DNA of 10,301 nt. Origin: Magnetococcales bacterium. GTDB lineage: Bacteria; Pseudomonadota; Magnetococcia; Magnetococcales; Magnetaquicoccaceae. Both the position numbers and the translations under genes were made by a program. The notes beneath the pieces are model-generated. The model was not told where the DNA came from, did no database searches, and was given only the letters and a program-made list of their open reading frames with translations. The DNA is taken from the NCBI GenBank assembly GCA_015229095.1, contig JADGCE010000009.1, forward strand, positions 31,780-42,080. Direction: 5' to 3'. Of the stretch, positions 1 to 7,242 are shown one piece after another (within the stretch, counting starts at the first letter, position 1; each line of letters starts with the position of its first letter).

Positions 1-1
1 G

Positions 2-56
2 ACCGACAAACCTGCGGTTCCGACCGCCCCCCCAGCATCGCATACGCACTGAATGA
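2..56 (+). other. Possible 3' end of an upstream gene
   Basis: Two plus-strand frames stay open from the left edge and stop at the cytochrome start. One ends in TGA at 50-52, directly before the ATG. The other ends in TGA at 54-56, giving the common ATGA stop/start overlap. Both would encode short tails (one ends PPASHTH, the other PPPQHRIRTE). Only about 17 codons are visible, so neither frame can be preferred and no function can be given. Its main value is that no clear Shine-Dalgarno sequence precedes the ATG at 53, which fits translational coupling to an upstream gene. Confidence 0.25.
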
Positions 57-1051
57 TGGCCAGTCGTTCGCCTGGGTGGCGCAGTGTGTGGTGCCTGCTG
101 GCAGGGTTGCTCTGGTGTGGCGCGGTCACGGATCTGACCGCTGCGGAGCCCGCCAGCCCGGTTGACAACCATGAAGAGGGACGGAAAATATACAATTTCC
201 GATGCTATTTTTGCCATGGCTATTCCGGGAACGCCCGCACCCTGGCAGCCACCTATCTTTCGCCTCGTCCCAGAAATTTTGTCGCCACCGAACCGGATGC
301 CTTGCCGCTGGCCCGTATGGTTGAAAGCATTCGCCATGGCCGACCGCAGACAGCGATGGCCGCTTTTGCGGGCATTCTGAACGAACAGGAGATCCAACAG
401 GTAGCCGCCTTTGTCCGGGAAGAGTTCATGATCCGCCATGCGGAAAATACGCGCTACCACACACCGGAAAATGGCTGGCCCCAACATGAGCAGTATGCCG
501 AGGCCTTTCCTTTTGCCACAGGCGAGCTGCCGCTGGATGGCAGCAGCGAGGGTTTGTCAATCGCCCAACAACGTGGCAAAGCACTCTTTTTTTCTGCCTG
601 CATCACCTGTCACGATCGCGCCCGGGTGGAGGATGAGGGGCCGGTTTGGGAGGCCCACGCCGTCTCCTATCCCAGAGGTCGTTATTCCCATCGCAACCCT
701 CCCGTCGATGCCACGACAACAGCTTCGCCCTTTGCCAAACACGACATTCCCCCGACACGGCCTGACTGGAGCCCCCAGGAGCGGCGGGGCGAAGCGATTT
801 TTCAAAAAAACTGCGCGTTTTGCCATGCGGCGGACGGGACAGGCAAACATTGGATCGGCACCTTTCTGGACCCAAAACCTCGGGATCTCACACAGCTGAA
901 AGGCATGAAGCGGCGGCAACTGGCCGAACGGATTCGGACAGGTCTCCCAGGCACCGCCATGCCTGCGTGGCGGGGCATCCTGGATGATGGGCAGATCGAT
1001 GACGTGATACACTATCTATCCCGTGCCATGCATCCCATCGACGACGATTGA
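53..1051 (+). CDS. Periplasmic triheme c-type cytochrome
   Basis: The 332-residue protein has a Sec signal peptide (basic start, hydrophobic stretch about residues 12-30, probable cleavage after TAA near 31). Three CxxCH haem c motifs follow: CYFCH at 51-55, CITCH at 183-187 and CAFCH at 254-258. The first and third domains are alike. Each has a P-x-PR element after the haem motif (PRPRNF near 71; PKPRDL near 274) and a distal TAM motif giving candidate axial methionines M102 and M303, as in CcoP-type (Cytochrome_CBB3) class I domains. The middle domain lacks an obvious Met ligand; H202, H213 and H230 are candidates. Known role of the family: periplasmic electron transfer. The partner oxidase or reductase is not in the window. 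The start is one of two consecutive ATGs (53 and 56); there is no clear ribosome binding site, so coupling to an upstream gene is likely. It stops 1 base before the next gene. Confidence 0.9.
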   Translation: MMASRSPGWRSVWCLLAGLLWCGAVTDLTAAEPASPVDNHEEGRKIYNFRCYFCHGYSGNARTLAATYLSPRPRNFVATEPDALPLARMVESIRHGRPQTAMAAFAGILNEQEIQQVAAFVREEFMIRHAENTRYHTPENGWPQHEQYAEAFPFATGELPLDGSSEGLSIAQQRGKALFFSACITCHDRARVEDEGPVWEAHAVSYPRGRYSHRNPPVDATTTASPFAKHDIPPTRPDWSPQERRGEAIFQKNCAFCHAADGTGKHWIGTFLDPKPRDLTQLKGMKRRQLAERIRTGLPGTAMPAWRGILDDGQIDDVIHYLSRAMHPIDDD

Positions 1052-1052
1052 C

Positions 1053-1844
1053 ATGCGCAAGTTCCGCACAACAATGGGGCTCTTCCTCTCTCTGCTCCAC
1101 GTCTTTTCTGCCGCGCAGGCCGACCCCAGAAAAATTGACCTGCTCACCTACCACAACCACCCCCCTTTCGTGACGGAACAGGCACAGGGACTCTCCTATG
1201 AACTGCTGAACCTGCTGAACCAGCAGGCTCCCGACCGTTTTCTTTTTGAGTTGCGCATTCTCCCCCGTAACCGTCTGAATGTACAGTTGGCCGACTGGCT
1301 GCAGGGCCGTTGTGCGAAAGAAAAGCAACCGGCATGTCACGAGGATTGGGGCGTGTTGTGGGTCAACCCGGCCTGGGGGTTTTCCGCCGGCCCGGAAAAG
1401 CGGTTTCTTTGGATACCCATGGTGAAAGATTCCAATGCGATCATCTCCCGCCGGCAGGATCCGGTACCGTACAACGGCCCGGAATCCTTGTTCGGGAAGC
1501 GTCTCGGAGGCATTCGAGGTCATACCTATTTGGGGATCGACACAGCGGTGCAGGCCAACAAAATCACCCGATTGGACGGTGACAGCGAGCGGGACAATGT
1601 GTTGAAACTGGTCAAACATCGTGTGGATGTCATTTTAATGCCCAGCTCCACAATACACTATTTTTTGACCCAGGATGCCGAACTGACCCCCCTTGCGTCC
1701 GAACTCTATATCGCCGCCAACAAGCACCAGTCGTTTATCAGACATACGATGCTGCCACCCGGCCAGAAAGAGCTGGAACAACTCTTCAAGACGCTGCAAG
1801 AGGAGGGTGCATGGCAGAAAATTATGCGCCAGTACGGGTTTTAG
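1053..1844 (+). CDS. Periplasmic solute-binding protein, family 3 (SBP_bac_3-like)
   Basis: I start this 263-residue protein at ATG 1053, because MRKFRTTMGLFLSLLHVFSA followed by AQA is a good Sec signal peptide (cleavage near residue 23). A longer in-frame start at 1023 would bury it inside a hydrophilic extension that overlaps the cytochrome. The mature part resembles extracellular amino-acid-type binding proteins: a first strand LLTYHNHPPFV (30-40), GLSYELLNLLN (46-56), the second-lobe signature GKRLGGIRGHTYLG (148-161), DNVLKLVKHRVDVILMPSS (181-199), and the usual closing EEGAWQKIMRQYGF. C87 and C95 could form a disulfide after export. No ABC permease or ATPase is nearby, so the ligand and the partner (transporter, or sensor-type use) are unknown. 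Only 1 base separates it from the cytochrome stop, so the two are probably co-translated. Confidence 0.82.
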   Translation: MRKFRTTMGLFLSLLHVFSAAQADPRKIDLLTYHNHPPFVTEQAQGLSYELLNLLNQQAPDRFLFELRILPRNRLNVQLADWLQGRCAKEKQPACHEDWGVLWVNPAWGFSAGPEKRFLWIPMVKDSNAIISRRQDPVPYNGPESLFGKRLGGIRGHTYLGIDTAVQANKITRLDGDSERDNVLKLVKHRVDVILMPSSTIHYFLTQDAELTPLASELYIAANKHQSFIRHTMLPPGQKELEQLFKTLQEEGAWQKIMRQYGF

Positions 1845-1852
1845 CGTGCGCC

Positions 1853-1902
1853 CCAAACAGGCGGTGGTCTCTTCTCTTGACCTAACAGGTTGATTAGGTG
1901 TA
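1853..1902 (+). repeat. Dispersed repeat, left copy (inverted relative to 7771-7818)
   Basis: The 37 bases at 1866-1902 match the reverse complement of 7771-7807 at 35 of 37 positions. The only differences are two adjacent bases (TG here, CA in the other copy). Just outside, CCAAACAGGC at 1853-1862 also occurs in direct orientation at 7809-7818. The repeat contains a small dyad, CCTAA/TTAGG. It begins about 20 bases after the stop of the solute-binding gene. The pair brackets 5.9 kb holding the giant gene and an IS remnant. Confidence 0.85.
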
Positions 1903-1904
1903 AC

Positions 1905-1931
1905 ACTCCAAGATTTCGTTAATCTTGGAGT
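1905..1931 (+). terminator. Perfect 11-bp hairpin, possible terminator
   Basis: ACTCCAAGATT at 1905-1915 pairs perfectly with AATCTTGGAGT at 1921-1931 around the loop TCGTT. It lies 60 bases after the stop of the solute-binding gene. A T-run does not follow directly (TGTAATAGC), so it is a weak intrinsic terminator by the usual criteria. It may instead be part of the adjoining repeat. Confidence 0.45.
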
Positions 1932-1973
1932 TGTAATAGCTAAAAACTATTAGAAAAGAAGGGTGGAGGGGGG

Positions 1974-2004
1974 CTGGGGGAGGCGGGGCGCAAGCCTCCC
2001 CCAG
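1974..2004 (-). terminator. Terminator hairpin of the giant gene
   Basis: CTGGGGGAGGC at 1974-1984 pairs perfectly with GCCTCCCCCAG at 1994-2004 around a 9-base loop. The hairpin lies 25 bases beyond the TGA stop of the minus-strand gene. On that strand the stem is followed by a C/T-rich tract that includes CTTCTTTTC, so it is plausibly a rho-independent terminator, though the T-run is not immediate. Confidence 0.55.
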
Positions 2005-2029
2005 GATTTCTTGCACTATCCAAACTCGA

Positions 2030-5000
2030 TCAAACAAAAGAGGGCGGCACCGGGAAAAATTGGTCCATGAGCGCCTGATTCTGTCCCTGCAGACCGCCAA
2101 TGCCGTTCAAACCATGATCCTGAAACTGGCCAGGATCGACAGGGCTTGACTTGGCCACATCCTCAATGCCCGTCCGTTGCCGGAAAGAGCGTTCGCTGCC
2201 CGGGTTCATCAGATCGTTGGGAATGGCCGGACTGTTGTGCCCCGTGGGAAGAAGATTCCCCAACAGGCTGTGTGTGACCTCGTGGGCCAGAGTCTCTCCG
2301 ATGAGGCGACCGATCACCTTGACAGCCAGATTCAGCAGGGCAGGCGAGGGCACGCCCGCCTTGATTTGCAGCATGATGGCGCTTGTTTCCGTATCCACTT
2401 CGGTCGGGTTCGCTGTGCCGGCGGCGGGTGCGGCGTCCATGGCACCTGGAAAAATATCGATGGTCTCGTTGTACACGGCGTGACCGTCACCAGCCTGGGT
2501 GGGAGTCTCCCAACCCATGTCATTGGGAGATGCGGCTGGAGGTTCCCCCCGAATGGTCGCCACGGTGATCCTGTCGGCTGCCAGGTGCGCGGGGGGGATT
2601 TCCAGAAACGGAGCCATGCGCCACACGGTACGCATATTGCTTTTCTGCAGGAGGTGTCGACAGGTGCGGCGGGCCTCAGCCAGGACATCGGCCTTGCGTG
2701 CACCAATTTGATACTCCTGCAGCACGGCATCCAGGGCAGCCTGTTCCTCATCAACGACGACAAACTGGGGTACACACAGCCTGAGGCTGGTGCTGGCAAC
2801 TTGGTTGGGACCATCGAACATGGCAATATCCAGACGGGTGATACCCGGCTTCATCCCCTGCACCTGGGTGGTCTCTGCGTGGGGAGTCAGCACGGTCAGG
2901 GCATCTGTGTCGCTCCGCATCCAGCGCACCGTATAACCCGCCGGGGCATTACGCACATAAAAACTCAAAGAGATGACGCCGCCCAAATCGTGCACACCGG
3001 GCTTGAAGGCGCGCACGTTGGCGTCGGCACTATCAGGGCCCAGGATGATCACGGGACGGGGCACAGGGTTGTCGCTCCGGGGCGTTCGAGCGTTCACCTC
3101 CACAAATTCTCCGGTGGGCCGGGAAACCGTGACCGCCGCGCTGTTGGCACCGGCCGTGCGGGTCAGATCCTCCACTTCGTTGTGCGTCATGGGGCGTGCA
3201 CCCGTTGAAGTGCCGGCACCGATCATCCCTTGAATGGCGCTTTCGGTCAACGATTTGGCCTGCGACATGTCCAACAACCCCTTTTCACGGGCCGTATCGA
3301 TGGTACGCATGGTGCGATCGATATCTTTGCTCATTTTTCCCTGCAAGGCTAGGTTGGAGGCCATACTGCCGAATTGCTGGGCCGTGTTCATGGCGGCCTT
3401 GAGCCCCTCGATGGCATTGCGCTGGTTGCCTTCCAGCCCGGTGATATCCTTAAACAAGCCGGACTGCCCCATCAGCCTCAGTGCGGCATCCAGACCCGTG
3501 GGATTGGGGGCCGCAGGCGCGTTTTGCATGGCAATGATCGGCGTGGGGAACCCCTTGGCCTGGAGATCACCTGGATCATGCTGGCGACTTTCTGTGCTGC
3601 TGGGCAGAATGGAGGGTGGATTGTCCGGCAGCGGAGACTCCTCCCAGCGCCAGAAACGATCCTCCTCTTTGCGTTCACACGAGTTGCAGGCCCCCATTAC
3701 CGCCTCCGAGTAGACGCCACGGGTGGGAAGTGCGACCCGGATCGGTTCGATGGGTGTGTTGGGTTGATAGTGTTCCAGGAGATTCACTCGGTTGTCGGCA
3801 CTCTGGTTATAGGTGGGATCCAGACGGAAACCAGGGGCTACGGGCAGAACCAGAGAGTTACCGACAATGCCGATCAACTTGTTGACGACCACCGAGGCCA
3901 CACTGCGTCCACCGCTATGAGGCGCCTTGATGCCGTCCAGCAGCATGAAACGTCGATCCGGGCTCATGCGCGCCCAGATCAGATGGTGATAGCGCTCCAG
4001 GTGCTCGTTCAGATGGTCAAGCAATCGGCGCGCCATCTCCTTGTCCTCCTCCCGCGGATTGCGCAGCTCTTCTCTGTTGAGGGGTGTGTAGATGCGTACA
4101 TCATCACTGCCCTTGATATCGTTGCGGATGGCATTGTTCCGGAAAAGGTATCCACTCGAACAAAGGGTGCGGTAGGACATTCGTCCCCCTTCCACGATCA
4201 CCCGCGAGCTGCCCGGGAGAACGTCCAGCAAAAATATTTCCTTTATCCTTATAAACTTGATAGATTTTCTCTCCACCCCGGAAAGGGCGTCGCTCATGCG
4301 CAGAGAGAGGGCGAGGGGTGTGTCGTTGACAAAGTTGGACAACAGCGTGACATCGATGGGCAGGTCGTGGCTGTTGTTTTGTTGGTCAACCCATTCAAAC
4401 TGCAGCAGATCGACGAAGGCCCCCGCGATCATTGGCCCCACACGTTCCATGAAGATTCTATCCTTCAGCTTCTGCCCTTCGAGAAATTCATCGTACAGCT
4501 CCTTGGGATTGGCGTCGAGCAGGGCGATCACCCACAGCCAAGCGTTCAAGTCAAAGTGATCGTCTTTGTCCAGGGGGCGTTTCAACTTGAAACGCAGGCT
4601 CAGTTCGCCCTCCACATAGTTGATCTGCTGGTCGGCGTAGGTGCCGAGGGGCAGATCGCTGCCCACATACTGGTTGTCGATACGTTCCAGGGCGTCGAAA
4701 CCATCCCTCAGGGCACGGGTGGGCATAAAAGGTTGCATTGTGTTGCGCCAACGCAAAGCCTTGGCACGGTCGAAACGGGAGATGGGCAATGGCACAAACA
4801 GGCACTCCTGCACATCGGTCAGGCGTTGGCGCACGATGAGGTGACGCAAAACCTCAAAATACTCCATGGTCACAGCATGGCAGTGGTTGTAGTTGGCCAC
4901 GGTTTCCGTGACCACAGACATCCCTTCCCGTTGGGAGACCCCCTGGACCACGGTGGCACGTTGGGCACGAATGGAGGCCGCAGACTGGGAGGTGCGGTCG

Positions 5001-6841
5001 CGCAGGGTTTGCAAACTGCTGGTTGACAAGTCCCTGGAAGAGTCCTGCCAAGCAGAGGAGTTGGCCGAAGAAGAACCGCCGCCAATACCAAACAACGCAC
5101 CCACAGGACCCAAAATGGCACCAATGCCCAAGCCGGCACTGATGCTGCTGGTACCCGCTTCGGAACCACCCCGGATGTTTTCATTCAGCACCGAGTTCAC
5201 AACCTCACCAATATCCCGGTCATGGGTCAGGGTGGCGCTCAGCATTTCCCGCTCTTCCAGGGATTCGGAACGGGATGCCAGATCCTGACGTTTCCAATCC
5301 ACCACCGCGATCTGTTTCTTTTGGCCCGGCGCCAACGGCAGACTGTAAAGCAGGCGTCCCAGGGAGTAGCCATCGGCAACCCACTCCTGTTTGAAGTGCA
5401 GCAGATGGCCGTGGGCAATGGTACAGGCTTGATAGATGGTTGGATCCCTGTCCCAGTCCACCTCATGGCGGCAATCCAACTCAGAGCGACCCGGCGCAGC
5501 AGGCCTGAATTGTTGCACAGCACGCATGATATCGTTGAATTTACTGGCGACCAGCAACTCCTGAAACGACTGCTGCGTCCATTGATCCGCTCTGTCCATG
5601 GCGGCCATCAACCCGGCGCTCACCTTGAACTCGCTTGTCGATGCCGTCTTCAGGGAAAGACTCTCCCGGTCACTCTCTACGCCCGACGTCTTCTGTTTCA
5701 TCTGGAGAAATGCATGGATCTCATCATGCATCGCCTGCGGCAGTTCGGATGACTCTTCCGACAGAGTCATCCCTTTGATCTGTGGCTCCGTGGTGCGCAC
5801 CACATAGTGGAAAGTGAACTCCTGCAGCGTTCGATCCGGGCGGGTAAAGTCCACACAATGCCCCTGCCCCACATCGGTGCTGAATCCCCCGCCCTGCACC
5901 AGATCCCCTGCATCAGGCAGGCGCACGCTGGGCTCTCCCCCCCGACACCCCTCCCGACTGGGATCCATCTCCTGACAGGGGGCATCCACAACCAGAATCA
6001 CTTCCTTGGGAAATTCACCCGTATCGCTGAGATGGACGGTCACCGACTCGATCCGATCCAGGGCCACCGTGGCATAGGCAAAAGAGAATTGTCCCAGCGG
6101 ATAGCTCGCAGAAAAATAGCCAGTGCTGTCGGTTTGGGTTGCCGCCAAGGCTCTGAAGGCATCCTTCTCCGGCTCCTTGTCAAGGGTACCCCAGAGAATG
6201 ATCTGTCGGTTACTGATCTGGCTCCGTCCGGCCCGGTCCAACACACGGCCACGCAGGCGGGAAGGCTTGCCAAAACCGGGTGCCGGGCTGTTTTGCAGGG
6301 TTGGCCATGTCAAAGGGGTGACCGGCAACTCCAAGATGGGGGAGGCCAGCACAGTACGACTGGCATACTCCCGATCCTCCAGAACCTGACCGTTCGGAGC
6401 CATGACAGTGCACACGAGCATCTCTTCTATCTCGCCCGCATGCGGCAAATCCAGCGTGGCCATGCCATCCTGATCAACCTCCCTGGTGACCAGGATGGGC
6501 AGTCTCGTGGAAGCGCTTGCCTGATGTTTCCGGTAATGATAGCGGATGCTGACCCGATATCCGCGAAACATGCCCCGGTGTTTCCCTTCTCCGCCTAGAT
6601 GGATGGTGAGCGGGCAACTGTCCCCAGGAATTTCCGTCGACTTCACCACCTCCATCGCCTCGCTGATGTGGCCGAAGATCTCCCGGTCGATCCCGGCAAT
6701 TTCCTGCAACTCACTGAGGCTGGAAAACCTTTTTTTCCGACCGCGTGCGGCGATGATGCGGTCTGCCACGGCACGGGTCACCCCTGGAATCTTTTCGATT
6801 TCTGTGGCCGTTGCACGATTCAAGTCCATCTTGTCACTCAT
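2030..6841 (-). CDS. Giant multidomain protein: N-terminal helix-hairpin-helix, C-terminal metzincin-like peptidase motif
   Basis: The protein has 1603 residues from ATG 6841, chosen because AGGGGG lies 6 bases upstream and the helix-hairpin-helix domain begins at once; a start at 6901 would add 20 residues. No signal peptide is visible. Order: ComEA/PsbU-like helix-hairpin-helix (5-68: LNRATATEIEKIPGV, LSELQEIAGI); carboxypeptidase-regulatory-like beta domain (about 195-262, GRVLDRAGR, TDSTGYFSASYP); a conserved-looking core (480-920) with GYSLGRLLYSLPLAPGQKKQ, a Gly-rich hydrophobic stretch (567-590), Ser/Thr-rich helix and NHCHA; CNSC at 1052-1055 followed by RFWRWEESP; Ig-like strands (1262-1356); then HEVTHSLLGNLLPTGH with H1520, E1521, H1524 and a candidate third ligand H1535, and LMNPG with M1545 as a possible Met-turn. 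I infer a zinc-dependent peptidase at the C terminus. The function of the whole protein is unknown to me. It is monocistronic and convergent with the solute-binding gene. Confidence 0.8.
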   Translation of the reverse strand: MSDKMDLNRATATEIEKIPGVTRAVADRIIAARGRKKRFSSLSELQEIAGIDREIFGHISEAMEVVKSTEIPGDSCPLTIHLGGEGKHRGMFRGYRVSIRYHYRKHQASASTRLPILVTREVDQDGMATLDLPHAGEIEEMLVCTVMAPNGQVLEDREYASRTVLASPILELPVTPLTWPTLQNSPAPGFGKPSRLRGRVLDRAGRSQISNRQIILWGTLDKEPEKDAFRALAATQTDSTGYFSASYPLGQFSFAYATVALDRIESVTVHLSDTGEFPKEVILVVDAPCQEMDPSREGCRGGEPSVRLPDAGDLVQGGGFSTDVGQGHCVDFTRPDRTLQEFTFHYVVRTTEPQIKGMTLSEESSELPQAMHDEIHAFLQMKQKTSGVESDRESLSLKTASTSEFKVSAGLMAAMDRADQWTQQSFQELLVASKFNDIMRAVQQFRPAAPGRSELDCRHEVDWDRDPTIYQACTIAHGHLLHFKQEWVADGYSLGRLLYSLPLAPGQKKQIAVVDWKRQDLASRSESLEEREMLSATLTHDRDIGEVVNSVLNENIRGGSEAGTSSISAGLGIGAILGPVGALFGIGGGSSSANSSAWQDSSRDLSTSSLQTLRDRTSQSAASIRAQRATVVQGVSQREGMSVVTETVANYNHCHAVTMEYFEVLRHLIVRQRLTDVQECLFVPLPISRFDRAKALRWRNTMQPFMPTRALRDGFDALERIDNQYVGSDLPLGTYADQQINYVEGELSLRFKLKRPLDKDDHFDLNAWLWVIALLDANPKELYDEFLEGQKLKDRIFMERVGPMIAGAFVDLLQFEWVDQQNNSHDLPIDVTLLSNFVNDTPLALSLRMSDALSGVERKSIKFIRIKEIFLLDVLPGSSRVIVEGGRMSYRTLCSSGYLFRNNAIRNDIKGSDDVRIYTPLNREELRNPREEDKEMARRLLDHLNEHLERYHHLIWARMSPDRRFMLLDGIKAPHSGGRSVASVVVNKLIGIVGNSLVLPVAPGFRLDPTYNQSADNRVNLLEHYQPNTPIEPIRVALPTRGVYSEAVMGACNSCERKEEDRFWRWEESPLPDNPPSILPSSTESRQHDPGDLQAKGFPTPIIAMQNAPAAPNPTGLDAALRLMGQSGLFKDITGLEGNQRNAIEGLKAAMNTAQQFGSMASNLALQGKMSKDIDRTMRTIDTAREKGLLDMSQAKSLTESAIQGMIGAGTSTGARPMTHNEVEDLTRTAGANSAAVTVSRPTGEFVEVNARTPRSDNPVPRPVIILGPDSADANVRAFKPGVHDLGGVISLSFYVRNAPAGYTVRWMRSDTDALTVLTPHAETTQVQGMKPGITRLDIAMFDGPNQVASTSLRLCVPQFVVVDEEQAALDAVLQEYQIGARKADVLAEARRTCRHLLQKSNMRTVWRMAPFLEIPPAHLAADRITVATIRGEPPAASPNDMGWETPTQAGDGHAVYNETIDIFPGAMDAAPAAGTANPTEVDTETSAIMLQIKAGVPSPALLNLAVKVIGRLIGETLAHEVTHSLLGNLLPTGHNSPAIPNDLMNPGSERSFRQRTGIEDVAKSSPVDPGQFQDHGLNGIGGLQGQNQALMDQFFPVPPSFV

Positions 6842-6847
6842 ATGGGT

Positions 6848-6853
6848 CCCCCT
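6848..6853 (-). promoter_or_regulatory. Ribosome binding site of the giant gene
   Basis: On the minus strand AGGGGG sits 6 bases before the ATG at 6841, and no comparable site precedes the upstream ATG at 6901. This decides the start in favour of the protein beginning MSDKMDLNRA. Confidence 0.6.
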
Positions 6854-6878
6854 GTCTGTTGTGAAAAATATATATTGA

Positions 6879-6908
6879 ATAACATGACGTTTTTTGTGCA
6901 TTTACCAA
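6879..6908 (-). promoter_or_regulatory. Candidate sigma-70 promoter of the giant gene
   Basis: In the AT-rich leader, minus-strand TTGGTA (6903-6908) and TGTTAT (6879-6884) are separated by 18 bases. Each matches 4 of 6 consensus positions. It is about 40 bases upstream of the ATG at 6841, which would give a short leader. AT-rich sequence produces chance matches, so this is only a candidate. Confidence 0.3.
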
Positions 6909-7242
6909 TAAAAATCATACAATTTCAATGCGCTGCCCACCGCCAAGCACTGCATCAGGGTACATCGCGCTGGCAAACAGGCAGACGGCCAAACATCAAC
7001 CACCGCACAAACCATTCCAGATCATGTCGTCTGTCTTATTCAGGCACGCAAGAACAGAATAACATGGATTTGACCTATGATAGTTGATTATATGAAGACA
7101 TGTCAATTGATTATTATTATCAAATTACAGATCTGATCTTATAGAGGCTTCTATCTGCATCCCGATCCATTGGTAGGTGTTGCGCATTATCCAAGTTATT
7201 GCGCCTTGAGACCCATGCATGCCGAGAGCAGAGGTGCCAATA
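6909..7242. other. AT-rich intergenic region without a gene
   Basis: I see no convincing gene on either strand here. The part from about 7060 to 7150 is markedly richer in A and T than the flanking genes and holds the dyad listed separately. A minus-strand open frame over 7120-7419 has no recognisable family features and runs into the IS remnant, so I treat it as chance. Confidence 0.6.
7101..7129. promoter_or_regulatory. Imperfect 11-bp dyad, operator-like
   Basis: TGTCAATTGAT at 7101-7111 and ATCAAATTACA at 7119-7129 are inverted repeats matching at 9 of 11 positions around a 7-base AT centre. The length and symmetry suit a dimeric regulator or a small hairpin. It lies about 260 bases upstream of the giant gene, far for a simple operator, and could be chance in AT-rich DNA. 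Confidence 0.25.

Noticed and set aside
1023..1055. Earlier ATG for the solute-binding protein
   Set aside because: It would overlap the cytochrome by 29 bases and put ten hydrophilic residues in front of a good signal peptide.
2177..3208. 343-codon plus-strand open frame opposite the peptidase end of the giant gene
   Set aside because: Same reasoning: an antisense shadow with no start signal and no recognisable domain; the opposite strand carries the HExxH motif and Ig-like strands.
3374..5026. 550-codon plus-strand open frame opposite the giant gene
   Set aside because: It lies wholly antisense to a protein with clear domains, shows no family motifs and has the odd His/Gln/Gly-rich makeup of an antisense frame in GC-rich coding DNA.
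6842..6901. 20-residue N-terminal extension of the giant protein from ATG 6901
   Set aside because: There is no ribosome binding site before it and it falls in AT-rich non-coding-looking DNA, whereas ATG 6841 has AGGGGG at correct spacing.
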